Of a DNA stretch of 17,864 bases, positions 1-7,334 are shown in pieces (the stretch's first letter is position 1; each line of letters begins with the position of its first letter). This DNA comes from an uncultured Roseateles sp. GTDB taxonomy: Bacteria > Pseudomonadota > Gammaproteobacteria > Burkholderiales > Burkholderiaceae. The position numbers and the translations under genes are program-made. Below the pieces are notes generated by a model. The model made no database searches. It was not told where the DNA came from and saw nothing but the letters and a program-made list of their open reading frames with translations. The stretch covers positions 1-17,864 of the forward strand of contig CAMLKW010000071.1 in NCBI GenBank assembly GCA_946480605.1. The letters run 5' to 3'.

Positions 1-387
1 GCCGACATGTGGCTCGTTCAGGCAGAAGGCGCCCAGCATGTCGCCCCGGGCGAGCGGCTTCAGGAAGCGCTCCTTCTGGTCGGCGTTGCCAAAGCCCATC
101 AGGATGGAGCAGACCGGGCAGTTGTTGACGCTGACCACCGTGCTGGTGCCGCCATCGCCGGCGGCGATCTCCTCCAGGATGACGGCCAGGGCCAGGTAGT
201 CCAGCCCGGCACCGTCCCACTCGGTGGGCACGGCCACGCCGTAGCAGCCCAGCGCCGCGAGGCCCTTCAGCTGTTCGGCAGGGAAATGGTGTTGCTTGTC
301 CCACGCCGCGGCATGGGGGGTGATCTCGGCTTGCACGAAGGCGCGGATGGCGTCCTGTACGGCGAGATGGTCTTCGGTAAGAAGCAT
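1..387 (-). CDS. Acyl-CoA dehydrogenase, N-terminal part (cut by window edge)
   Basis: The 129 visible residues match the N-terminal alpha-helical domain and the start of the middle domain of FAD-dependent acyl-CoA dehydrogenases, which introduce the alpha-beta double bond in acyl-CoA esters and pass electrons to ETF. Visible landmarks are the opening MLLTEDHLAVQDAIRAFV, the helix YLALAVILEEIAAGDGG, a VNNCP segment, and FCLNEPHVG near the cut, which corresponds to the family's F-x-LTEP-x-GSD flavin/substrate segment. The ATG at 385-387 is chosen because AAAGG lies 8 bases upstream and the protein begins where the family normally does. The catalytic glutamate lies outside the window, so activity and chain-length preference cannot be judged. 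It is 62 bases downstream of the MaoC-like hydratase on the same strand, which fits a shared role in acyl-CoA degradation. Confidence 0.9.
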   Translation of the reverse strand, partial: MLLTEDHLAVQDAIRAFVQAEITPHAAAWDKQHHFPAEQLKGLAALGCYGVAVPTEWDGAGLDYLALAVILEEIAAGDGGTSTVVSVNNCPVCSILMGFGNADQKERFLKPLARGDMLGAFCLNEPHVG

Positions 388-418
388 GGGCTCGACCTTT
401 GATGAGGGTGAGCCATTG

Positions 419-435
419 TCCCCGCCAGGCGGGGA
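419..435. other. Short perfect hairpin between the MaoC and acyl-CoA dehydrogenase genes
   Basis: TCCCCGC (419-425) pairs with GCGGGGA (429-435) around a 3-base loop. It lies in the 62-base gap between the two minus-strand genes. No T-run follows it on either strand, so it is more plausibly an mRNA processing or attenuation hairpin than a full intrinsic terminator. Its role is inferred only. Confidence 0.4.
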
Positions 436-449
436 GCCGCAGCGCCTCG

Positions 450-926
450 TCAGCCCCGCCCGTCCTTGACCAGCAGCGTGCCCCGCCCCACCACGCTGGG
501 CGGCGAATGGCGCACCGTGGCGCGGCCGTCCACGTGGGCCAGCCAACCGCCCAGCTTGAGGTTCCACTCGATGCTGGCGACGCGCCAGCTCAGCACCAGC
601 TCCTGCTCGGCGAACACCGGCGCCTTGAAGGCGAAGTTGAAGTTCAGGCACAGCAGTTCGCGCTGCTGGCCGTCGTCGTCGCGCGAGAAATGGCTGGCCG
701 CCAGGCCGATCATCAGCGCCGTGGTCTGCTGGCCGCTGGCGATGATCTCGCCGTGGCGGGCGCGCTGGGCGGCCTGCACGTCGTGGTGCAACGGGTTGGT
801 GTCGCCGGTCAGCCGCGCAAAGGTCGCAATGTCTTCGCGCGAGAAGCGGACCAGCCGCTCGCAGGTCTCGCCGACGTGGACCAGCGGGGTGGTGACGGTG
901 TCGGCTTCGGCAACGGGGGCATCCAT
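450..926 (-). CDS. MaoC-like (hot-dog) dehydratase / (R)-enoyl-CoA hydratase family
   Basis: This 158-residue single-domain hot-dog protein resembles MaoC/PhaJ hydratases, which add water to trans-2-enoyl-CoA. The hydratase-2 signature is visible: FSREDIATFARLTGDTNPLHHD at about residues 28-49, with Asp42 and His47 in the D-x4-H spacing of the catalytic dyad, then the hydrophobic stretch HGEIIASGQQTTALMIG. The ATG at 924-926 is preferred over the in-frame TTG one codon upstream because AGGAG sits 6 bases before it. The acyl-CoA dehydrogenase gene follows on the same strand, suggesting joint action on acyl-CoA intermediates. The exact substrate is unknown. Members of this family also act in polyketide, mesaconyl-CoA and PHA pathways, so no gene symbol is given. 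Confidence 0.85.
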   Translation of the reverse strand: MDAPVAEADTVTTPLVHVGETCERLVRFSREDIATFARLTGDTNPLHHDVQAAQRARHGEIIASGQQTTALMIGLAASHFSRDDDGQQRELLCLNFNFAFKAPVFAEQELVLSWRVASIEWNLKLGGWLAHVDGRATVRHSPPSVVGRGTLLVKDGRG

Positions 927-1053
927 CAACTACTCCTGATGTTCATGATTGGTGCAATCCAGCGTGGGGCCCGCTGCTCCATGACGGGACAAGCAAGCGC
1001 AATGCCGGGGGCACGACCTTAGCAGCCCGGCTCGCTGTCCCGGCCGGTGCCGG

Positions 1054-3081
1054 TCAGGGTCGATCCTGCTCGTTGGGCGACTTGGGCGGCCGGCCCAGCA
1101 CCCACATGAAGTACAGGGCCTTGGCCGCCTTGGCGCGACTGACCACCTGCTGCGGCTGCAGCTCCCGGCCGTTGAGCATGCGCCCACGGGCGATGCCTTG
1201 CTCGGAGCGGATCAGGCCCAGTTCGTAGGCCCGACGCACTGGCGCTGCCAGCGCGGGGGTGATCTCGGTCGTGTCGGACAACGCGGCCCACGGCAGCAGC
1301 GGGTCGTAGCGGGCATTCCGGGCGCCGCCGTTCAGGTTGGGGTCCAGCGCGGCCGCACTGGGCGCGGCCGCGGGGCCGTTGTAGTCCGTCATGTAGGCCG
1401 GCTTGCTGCGGAACCTGGCCTCGTAGGCCTGCAGCAGCAGCGCGCCCATGCGCTCGCGGCGCAGCGGCCCGGGGGCAGCGACCAGCGCCTGCGGCGGCAG
1501 CCCCAGCAGCCGGCCCAGCGCATCAGCGAACCGGGCTTCGTCCATGGGCTGCTCGGGGCGGAAGCGCCGCTCGCCGTCGAGCTCCAGCACACCCAGTTGC
1601 AGCAGCTTCTCGATCTGGTTGCGGTAGTAGGCACCGTCGCCGTCGACGATGTCGCGCGCGATCTCGGGGTAGACGGCCGACCCGTCCCCCGCCGCCAGCG
1701 CGGCCCTGGCCTCGGGGCGCAGCCAGGCCGTCACGTCGGCGGCCAGGCGGTCGCCCGCATCGGCCAGCCGCGCCAGCTCGGCAACCACCAGGCGCGCGTA
1801 CTGCCTGGACATCGCCTCCTTGAAATGCGTGCCGTCGATCTTGTCCGCCGGATGCCCGTTGGCATAGCTGCCGGTGTTGGTCTTGCCGGGCGTCTCGCCG
1901 GCCTCGATGGACATCACCATCGCCGTGACGGCGGCCGGACCGGCCTGGTTGTAGTACTCGACGCTGCGCGCGTTCAGGTCCACGACCGGCACACCCAGCT
2001 CAGCGCCCAGGCGGCGCAGCAGCGCCGGGAAGCGCCGCGTGGTGAAGGAGTCCGCATAGACCTCGCCGGCTTTCAGCGCACCGGGCACGCGCGCCATCGG
2101 CGTCACCAGCACCGGCCGCAGGCCGCGCGCGCGGATGGCGGGCAGGTAGACCTCGCGCACCATCTCCTCGACCATGGCTTCCGTGCCGCCACGGCCCCAG
2201 CGGCGCGTCTCGTCGGCGCTTTCGTCGTTGTGGCCGAACTGGATCAGCACCACGTCGCCCACGCGGCCGGCCAGCAGCAGGTCGTTGAAGCGCCCCTCGG
2301 CATAGGCGCTGCGCCATGAGCGCCCGCCCATCGCGTAGTTCTGCAGCCGCACCTGCCTGGCGTCAAACAGCCGGCCCAGCACCTGGCCCCAGCCGCTCAT
2401 GGGCGCCTCGTCGAAGGTGTAGGTCTTCATCGTCGAGTCGCCCAGCGTGAACAGCGTGGGCCGCTCACCGGCCGGCCGCGGCTCGGGCGGCAGCGGGGTC
2501 AGCTCGACCTCCTCCAGCCCCACGGCCACGCCGCGCTGCTTCGGCTCCACCTCGATGTCGATGAAGCCGCGTCCGCTGACATGCCGGTAGCGCCACTCCC
2601 GGCCCTGGACCGTCATGCGGTTGCGGTGCGGCAGCAGACCGGCGGCATCCCAGAAGGCGGTGGACAGCAGCCGGCTGGTCTGCAGGCCGCCGATGGACAC
2701 GGTGGCCTCGTCCGCGCCGGTGGTCGTGCGCACGCGCACCGCGTAGGCGCCAGGCGGCACCTGGATGCGGAAGGCCAGGCCGTAGTGGTTGGCGTGCTCG
2801 CCCTCGGATTCGAAGTCCGGCTCGCTGAGCGTCGCGCCGTCATCGCCGCTGCGTATCGGTGCCACGTGCACGAGCCGCGCCGGCAGCGCGCCAGTGCGCT
2901 CGACGAAGCCGTAGCCGGTCGCCGCATCGAAGCGCGGCGTACCGCCCTCGGCATTCCAGCGCAGGCTGACCGCCCCAGCCGCGGGCACCGGCCCGAAGCT
3001 GTAGTGCAGCGGCGCCGCGCCGGCCGCCAGGCTGAACGCCAGCGCGGCGGCGGCCAGCAGGCCTGGCAGCCCCCTCACCAC
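1054..3081 (-). CDS. Exported GDSL/SGNH esterase (rhamnogalacturonan acetylesterase-like) with C-terminal SLH-like repeats
   Basis: A 675-residue protein in three parts. Residues 1-23 are a Sec-type signal peptide (MVRGLPGLLAAAALAFSLAAGAA). Residues about 24-200 are a beta-rich domain like the N-terminal module of rhamnogalacturonan acetylesterases. Residues about 208-440 are an SGNH hydrolase, with block I FTLGDSTM (Ser216), block II NYAMGGRSW, block III GHND (Asn285) and block V DGTHF (Asp416, His419). The remainder, about 470-670, holds segments resembling S-layer homology repeats: YYRNQIEKLLQLGVLELDG followed by RFRPEQPMDEARFADAL, and VRRAYELGLIRSEQG followed by QPQQVVSRAKAAKAL. The expected activity is removal of acetyl groups from polysaccharide outside the cytoplasm. 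The GTG start at 3079-3081 is weakly supported; a second GTG at 3076-3078 overlaps the SDR stop as GTGA. It is the last gene of the thiolase-LysE-SDR run. Confidence 0.85.
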   Translation of the reverse strand: MVRGLPGLLAAAALAFSLAAGAAPLHYSFGPVPAAGAVSLRWNAEGGTPRFDAATGYGFVERTGALPARLVHVAPIRSGDDGATLSEPDFESEGEHANHYGLAFRIQVPPGAYAVRVRTTTGADEATVSIGGLQTSRLLSTAFWDAAGLLPHRNRMTVQGREWRYRHVSGRGFIDIEVEPKQRGVAVGLEEVELTPLPPEPRPAGERPTLFTLGDSTMKTYTFDEAPMSGWGQVLGRLFDARQVRLQNYAMGGRSWRSAYAEGRFNDLLLAGRVGDVVLIQFGHNDESADETRRWGRGGTEAMVEEMVREVYLPAIRARGLRPVLVTPMARVPGALKAGEVYADSFTTRRFPALLRRLGAELGVPVVDLNARSVEYYNQAGPAAVTAMVMSIEAGETPGKTNTGSYANGHPADKIDGTHFKEAMSRQYARLVVAELARLADAGDRLAADVTAWLRPEARAALAAGDGSAVYPEIARDIVDGDGAYYRNQIEKLLQLGVLELDGERRFRPEQPMDEARFADALGRLLGLPPQALVAAPGPLRRERMGALLLQAYEARFRSKPAYMTDYNGPAAAPSAAALDPNLNGGARNARYDPLLPWAALSDTTEITPALAAPVRRAYELGLIRSEQGIARGRMLNGRELQPQQVVSRAKAAKALYFMWVLGRPPKSPNEQDRP

Positions 3082-3740
3082 GCCAGCCGCTGGCCGTCGT
3101 AGTTGAAGAAGCTGCCCGAATCGGCCGGCTTCACGGCGGCCAGCACCGTGCGCATGCCGGCGATGCTGGTGGTGGCGTCGATGTCCGCGCCCGCGCCGCC
3201 CATGTCGGTGCGCACCCAGCCGGGGTGGAAGCTGACGACGGTCGCCTGGCCCGCAAGCGCCAGCGCCGCGTCCTTCATGACCGAGTTCGCCGCCGCCTTG
3301 GAGGCGCGATACAGCCAGTTGTCGGGGCTGCCGCGCAGCGCGATGGAGCCCATGCGCGACGACAGGATGGCCACCCGCGCGCCCGGCGCCAGCGCTTCGG
3401 CGATCTGCGGCAGCAGCCGCATGGGGCCCAGCACGTTGGTGTGCATGACGGCGTCGAAGTCGGCCTCGGTGGGCGTCTGCAGGCCCTGCGTGCGCGGGCC
3501 CAGCACGCCCGCGTTGACGACCACCACGTCGAAGCGCTCGCCGTCGATCAGCCAGGCCAGGCCGGACACGCTGGCCGCGTCGGCCACGTCCAGCTTCAGC
3601 GCGCGGGCGCCGTGCTCACGCAGGCGCTCCAGCGCCGCCTCGTCGCGCGCCGTGGCGGTGATGCGCGCGCCCGCCGCGCGGTACTGGCGCACGAACTCCA
3701 GGCCCAGGCCGCGGGAGGCGCCGATGATGAGGACGTTCAT
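3075..3740 (-). CDS. Short-chain dehydrogenase/reductase (SDR), classical type
   Basis: This 221-residue cytoplasmic NAD(P)-dependent oxidoreductase has a full classical SDR motif set: GASRGLG at residues 7-13 for the dinucleotide, Asp51 in LDVAD, NAG at 76-78, LSS at 126-128 and the Y-x3-K pair Tyr144/Lys148 in YRASK, followed by HPGWVRTDMGG. Arg10 and the TARD segment may favour NADPH, which is inference. The substrate is not identifiable; C-factor/CsgA-like SDRs look similar. Its ATG overlaps the LysE stop as ATGA, and its stop overlaps the GTG start of the esterase, so it is probably translated from one message with both neighbours. Confidence 0.9.
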   Translation of the reverse strand: MNVLIIGASRGLGLEFVRQYRAAGARITATARDEAALERLREHGARALKLDVADAASVSGLAWLIDGERFDVVVVNAGVLGPRTQGLQTPTEADFDAVMHTNVLGPMRLLPQIAEALAPGARVAILSSRMGSIALRGSPDNWLYRASKAAANSVMKDAALALAGQATVVSFHPGWVRTDMGGAGADIDATTSIAGMRTVLAAVKPADSGSFFNYDGQRLAW

Positions 3741-4366
3741 GGTTTGGTGAGGGCGAGCTTGGCCGCCAGTGCAGTGAACAGGCCGGCTCCGCCCAGGTTC
3801 AGCGCGCGCCCCGCCCAGGGCCGGGGCTTCGCGCGGCGCAGCGGCGCCACGAGGGCGATCAGCGCCAGCAGGAACAAAAAGCCCTGCACGATGAACCAGC
3901 CGCCCAGGAACAGGAAGGCCAGCGTCTTGTCGGGCGCGTCGGCCGCGATGAACTGCGGCAGCAGCGCCAGGAAGAACAGCGCCACCTTGGGGTTCAGCGC
4001 ATTGGTCAGGAAGCCCTGGCGCACGGTGCGCCACCAGGCCGCGGGCGCCTGCACCTCGGCGGGCGCCGCGGCCGGCCGCAAGCCGGCGCGGGCCAGCCCG
4101 TAGGCGACGTACAGCAGGTAGGCCGCGCCCACCAGCTTGACCACCGCGAAGGCCTCGGCCGACGTCGCCAGCAGCGCCGCGAGGCCAAAGGCCGCCGCCA
4201 GCGTGTGCAGCACGCAGCCCGCACCGACGCCGACAGCTGCCGCCACGCCCTGGCGCCAGCCGCCCTTCAGCGTGCTGGCCACCGTGTAGGCCATGTCCAC
4301 GCCGGGCGTGGCGTTCAGCACGAAGACGGTGGCGGCAAACAGTGCCAGGTCGTGGGTTCCCAGCAT
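3737..4366 (-). CDS. LysE/RhtB-family amino-acid exporter
   Basis: A 209-residue inner-membrane protein of the size typical for LysE/RhtB exporters, which expel amino acids or homoserine-type compounds. Several hydrophobic spans are visible: residues about 6-28, 40-60 and 66-90 before a hydrophilic Ala/Pro-rich loop, then spans around FLTNALNPKVALFFLALLPQF, a span with FLGGWFIVQGFLFLLALIALV, and a last one near the C-terminus. The family marker NATPGVDM near residue 18 and NPKVALFF after the loop are both present. The ATG at 4364-4366 lies 2 bases after the thiolase stop and is the natural start. A longer in-frame reading upstream would run inside the thiolase gene and is rejected. The transported substrate is unknown. 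Confidence 0.9.
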   Translation of the reverse strand: MLGTHDLALFAATVFVLNATPGVDMAYTVASTLKGGWRQGVAAAVGVGAGCVLHTLAAAFGLAALLATSAEAFAVVKLVGAAYLLYVAYGLARAGLRPAAAPAEVQAPAAWWRTVRQGFLTNALNPKVALFFLALLPQFIAADAPDKTLAFLFLGGWFIVQGFLFLLALIALVAPLRRAKPRPWAGRALNLGGAGLFTALAAKLALTKP

Positions 4367-4368
4367 GG

Positions 4369-5547
4369 TCAGATCATCTCCAGCGCCATGGCCGTGGCCT
4401 CGCCGCCGCCGATGCACAGCGCCGCCATGCCCTTCTTGAGCCCGCGCTTCTTCAGCGCGCCCAGCAGCGTGACGACGATGCGCGCGCCGCTGGCGCCGAT
4501 GGGGTGGCCCAGCGCCACGGCGCCGCCGTGCACGTTGACGATGTCGTGCGGCAGCTTGAACTCGGCCATGGCCGCCATGGTCACGGCGGCGAAGGCCTCG
4601 TTGACTTCCCACAGGTCCACGTCGCCGGCCTGCCAGCCGGCCTTGGCCAGCGCCTTCTGGATGGCGCCGACCGGCGCCGTCGTGAACCAGTCGGGCGCCT
4701 GCGCATGCACCGCGTGGCTGACGATGCGGGCCATGGGCTGCAGGCCGCGCGCCTTGGCCGTGCTCTCACGCATCAGCACCAGCGCGGCGGCGCCGTCGGA
4801 GATGCTGGACGAGGTGGCGGCGGTGATCGCGCCGTCCTTCTTGAAAGCGGGCTTCAGCGTCGGGATCTTGTCCAGCTTGGCCTTGAAGGGCTGCTCGTCG
4901 AACTTGACGACGGTGTCGCCCTTGGGGCCGGACAGCGTCACCGGCGCCATCTCCCAGTCGAAGCTGCCGTCCTCGTTGGCGGCCTTGGCGCGCTGCGTGG
5001 ACGCGATGGCGTACTGGTCCATCGCCTCGCGGCTGAAGCCGTACTTGCCGACGCACTGCTCGGCGAACACACCCATGGCCTTGCCGCGCTCGTAGGCGTC
5101 CTCCAGGCCGTCGATGGCCATGTGGTCGAACACGGCGCTGGCGCCGTACTTGATGCCCTTGCGCGCGAACATCAGGTGCGGCGCGTTGGTCATGCTCTCC
5201 ATGCCGCCGGCCACGACGACCTCCGCGCTGCCGGCCGCCAGCATGTCGTGGGCGAACATCATCGTGCGCATGCCCGAGCCGCACATCTTGCTCATCGTGA
5301 CGGCACCGGCCGAATCGGGCAGGCCAGCCTTGCGCAGCGCCTGGCGGGCGGGCGCCTGGCCCTGGCCGGCCATCAGGCAGTTGCCCATCAGCACTTCATC
5401 GACGGCATCGCCGGGCACGCCGGCGCGCTCGACCGCGGCCTTGATGGCGATGGCGCCCAGCTCCCAGCCGGCGAGGCCGGCGAAATCACCCAGCAGGCCG
5501 CCGATGGGGGTGCGGGCGGCGGACACGATGACGATGGCATCGGACAT
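4369..5547 (-). CDS. Acetyl-CoA C-acetyltransferase (PhaA/AtoB-like thiolase)
   Basis: The protein has 392 residues and all thiolase active-site elements. Cys89 in KMCGSGM is the acylated nucleophile. NEAFA, His348 in GHPIGASGAR and Cys378 in CIGGGEA complete the site. Length and numbering coincide with the biosynthetic thiolase of Zoogloea ramigera (Cys89, His348, Cys378). It condenses two acetyl-CoA to acetoacetyl-CoA or cleaves short 3-ketoacyl-CoA. PHA synthesis and degradative use cannot be separated from sequence alone, and no phaB or phaC gene is in the window. The ATG at 5545-5547 has GGAGT about 7 bases upstream and the usual MSDAIVIVSAARTPIG opening. LysE follows after 2 bases, suggesting it leads the operon. 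Confidence 0.93.
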   Translation of the reverse strand: MSDAIVIVSAARTPIGGLLGDFAGLAGWELGAIAIKAAVERAGVPGDAVDEVLMGNCLMAGQGQAPARQALRKAGLPDSAGAVTMSKMCGSGMRTMMFAHDMLAAGSAEVVVAGGMESMTNAPHLMFARKGIKYGASAVFDHMAIDGLEDAYERGKAMGVFAEQCVGKYGFSREAMDQYAIASTQRAKAANEDGSFDWEMAPVTLSGPKGDTVVKFDEQPFKAKLDKIPTLKPAFKKDGAITAATSSSISDGAAALVLMRESTAKARGLQPMARIVSHAVHAQAPDWFTTAPVGAIQKALAKAGWQAGDVDLWEVNEAFAAVTMAAMAEFKLPHDIVNVHGGAVALGHPIGASGARIVVTLLGALKKRGLKKGMAALCIGGGEATAMALEMI

Positions 5548-5593
5548 GTTCAGACTCCGTTGGTGAACGAAGCTGCCATTGTGGCGCCGCGGC

Positions 5594-6385
5594 TCACCGC
5601 ACCGCGGCCACCGGCACGATGCCGCAGTCGGCCGGACGGGCATCCGGCTCCAACCGCCGCACCGAGCGGCAGAACTCGTTCCAGAAGCCGCGCGTCCACG
5701 CCGGATGGCGCTTCTCGAAGGCCGGGGATGCCGGCATGAAGTAGGCCAGCCGCGCCACCGGCGGCGTCCATTCGACCAGGCCCGCGCGCTGCTCGGGCGC
5801 CAACGCCTCGCGCGTCGTCAGCAGCAGGTCGAAACGACCCGCGCGCAGCATGGCCACCTCGCTGTCCAGCACCGCCACGGGCTCCACCTGCCAGCCGCGC
5901 TCGCGGGCCAGCGTCTCCTGCACCGAGCCGGCGACCACGCCCACCCGCCGGTGCGCCGCCAGCCGGCGCCCGTCCCAGCCGGCATCGGGCACGGTGCCCG
6001 GCCGGCCGAACAGCATCAGGTTGCCGAACACCGGCGCCCAGGCCAGGTCGGGGCGTCCCTGCGCGTCGAGCGGGAAGCGCAGCGACGCCAGCCGCTCCGG
6101 CGTCACGCCATACAACACCGCGAAATCGATGCTGCCCTGCGCCAGCGCGGCGCTGAGCCGGCGTGCCGGCAGCCGCAGCAGTTCGGCCCTGCAGCCCAGC
6201 CGCCTGGCGGCGTCGCGCACGGCGTCCACCTCCCAGCCGGGAGGATCCTCGAACCGGGTGCCCTGGCCCATCAGGCCCGGCGGCGTGGCGCTGTCGTTGA
6301 AACCCACGCGCAGCGGCGTCGGGCAGGCGGCAGCAGCCGACGCCACCGCGCACCACAACACCGCCGCCGCAAGCGCCCGTCTCAT
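5594..6385 (-). CDS. Periplasmic substrate-binding protein, family 3-like
   Basis: This 263-residue protein has a clear Sec signal peptide (MRRALAAAVLWCAVASAAAA, cut near residue 20) and resembles amino-acid type (family 3) periplasmic solute-binding proteins. The pattern is LRVGFND at the mature start, GWEVDAVRDAARRLGCRAELLRLPARRLSAALAQGSIDFAV, RRVGVVAGSVQETLARERGW, then SEVAMLRAGRFDLLLTTREAL. No permease or ATPase gene adjoins it, so it may serve a distant ABC system or act as a sensor-type binding protein. The ATG at 6383-6385 is chosen because it immediately precedes the signal peptide; the open frame extends upstream into the AraC gene. It lies 38 bases downstream of that gene and 46 bases upstream of the thiolase. 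The ligand is unknown. Confidence 0.75.
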   Translation of the reverse strand: MRRALAAAVLWCAVASAAAACPTPLRVGFNDSATPPGLMGQGTRFEDPPGWEVDAVRDAARRLGCRAELLRLPARRLSAALAQGSIDFAVLYGVTPERLASLRFPLDAQGRPDLAWAPVFGNLMLFGRPGTVPDAGWDGRRLAAHRRVGVVAGSVQETLARERGWQVEPVAVLDSEVAMLRAGRFDLLLTTREALAPEQRAGLVEWTPPVARLAYFMPASPAFEKRHPAWTRGFWNEFCRSVRRLEPDARPADCGIVPVAAVR

Positions 6386-6423
6386 GGGGCCGAGTCTAGG
6401 TGGGCGGCCGCTCCAGCCGGAAG

Positions 6424-7275
6424 TCAGCGCCACAGCCGGCAGGGCCAGAACGCCTCTTCGCTGCGCATGCGACAGCGCAACTCTTCGGGGCTGAAGCCGG
6501 TCAGCCGGCGGGTCTCGCGGCACAGGTGGGATTGGTCGGCATAGTCGCTCCCGGCGGCAATGTCGGCCCAGTTGAAGCCGGGCCGCTGATCGGCCGCTGC
6601 GACCGCGTAGAAGGCCGCTTCCGCGCGCGATACCGCACGCAGCTCGCGCAGCGGCACGCCCGCCCAGGCCTTGATGCGCCGCTCCAGCTGGCGCAGGCTG
6701 CGGCCGGCCGCGCTGGTGGCCGCGCGCACGGCCAGCGCCTCGGTCCAGTCCGCATAACGGTGGCTGGGCCGGCGCGCGCCCAGCGCCTGCCAGCGCGGCA
6801 GCAGGAAGTCCTGCAGCAATTGCAGGCGATCCTCATCGCCCGCGGCGGCGGATAGGGCCGCGGCCCAGCCGCGCCAGTCGGGCGGCAGCAGCTCGCGCGG
6901 ATCGACGATGCGGTTCACCAACCCATCCAGCGCGATCCCGGTCAACGCGACGAACGCGTCGGGCAGCATCAGCAGCTTGAAGGCGCGCATGTCGCCCGGG
7001 TTGCGCGTGTGCGACGGCAGCGTGAACGGCCCGCCCAGCATGACGGGCGCATGCCAATGCTCGGCGGGTGGCAGCGAGAAGCCCGGCGTGGCCAGCCATT
7101 CGCTGCCGCCCTCCAGCCACCAGAACAGGCTGACCAGCGGTGTCGCCGGGAAGTAGTTCTCGCGCTGCACGGCATCCAGCCCGCGGCCCCGCGTATCGCG
7201 CAGCATCACGGCGCGCACGCAGCCGGCCAGGGCCAGAGGCGGCAGCCAGAGCCGGGTGCCTTCATGCTCCGTCAT
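6424..7275 (-). CDS. AraC-family transcriptional regulator
   Basis: A 283-residue DNA-binding protein. The first 160 or so residues form a sensing domain of unknown ligand. The C-terminal third carries the paired AraC helix-turn-helix motifs: the first near residues 190-212 (GRSLRQLERRIKAWAGVPLR), the second near 235-262 (NWADIAAGSDYADQSHLCRE followed by TRRLTGFSPEEL), which is the usual GFSDQSHFxRxFRxxxGxSPxxxR pattern. Tandem Trp residues (FWWLEGG) at 51-57 are notable in the sensor part. The ATG at 7273-7275 has no strong ribosome-binding site. The gene is divergent from the P450 gene across 59 bp, making P450 the most obvious regulatory target, which is inference. The solute-binding gene lies downstream on the same strand. 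Confidence 0.88.
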   Translation of the reverse strand: MTEHEGTRLWLPPLALAGCVRAVMLRDTRGRGLDAVQRENYFPATPLVSLFWWLEGGSEWLATPGFSLPPAEHWHAPVMLGGPFTLPSHTRNPGDMRAFKLLMLPDAFVALTGIALDGLVNRIVDPRELLPPDWRGWAAALSAAAGDEDRLQLLQDFLLPRWQALGARRPSHRYADWTEALAVRAATSAAGRSLRQLERRIKAWAGVPLRELRAVSRAEAAFYAVAAADQRPGFNWADIAAGSDYADQSHLCRETRRLTGFSPEELRCRMRSEEAFWPCRLWR

Positions 7276-7334
7276 GCAGATCAGTGTCGCATTCGTTCAA
7301 GACGGTGCCGACCGCGACGCGCAACATCGCCGCC
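7276..7334. promoter_or_regulatory. Divergent control region between araC-type and P450 genes
   Basis: This 59-bp gap is the only place where promoters for both divergent genes can sit unless they lie inside the coding sequences. No convincing -35/-10 pair was found. A loose dyad of GTCGC (7286-7290) and GCGAC (7314-7318) is the only symmetric element noticed and could be chance at this base composition. Confidence 0.35.

Noticed and set aside
927..929. TTG as start of the MaoC-like gene
   Set aside because: The next codon is ATG with AGGAG at optimal spacing, so ATG at 924-926 is preferred.
399..1022. Plus-strand open frames opposite the MaoC gene
   Set aside because: They have no recognisable domain and a composition typical of antisense frames, while the minus-strand MaoC motif set is clear.
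927..1053. Promoter or terminator in the gap between esterase and MaoC genes
   Set aside because: Only a weak 5-bp GC hairpin (near 1041-1054) and no credible -35/-10 pair were visible; not strong enough to annotate.
4367..4612. N-terminal extension of LysE into the thiolase gene
   Set aside because: The extension is low-complexity Arg/His/Gly-rich sequence read out of frame through the thiolase. The ATG at 4366 gives a standard LysE length.
5594..6385. Complete ABC transporter locus around the solute-binding protein
   Set aside because: No permease or ATP-binding gene lies next to it; the flanking genes are a thiolase and an AraC regulator.
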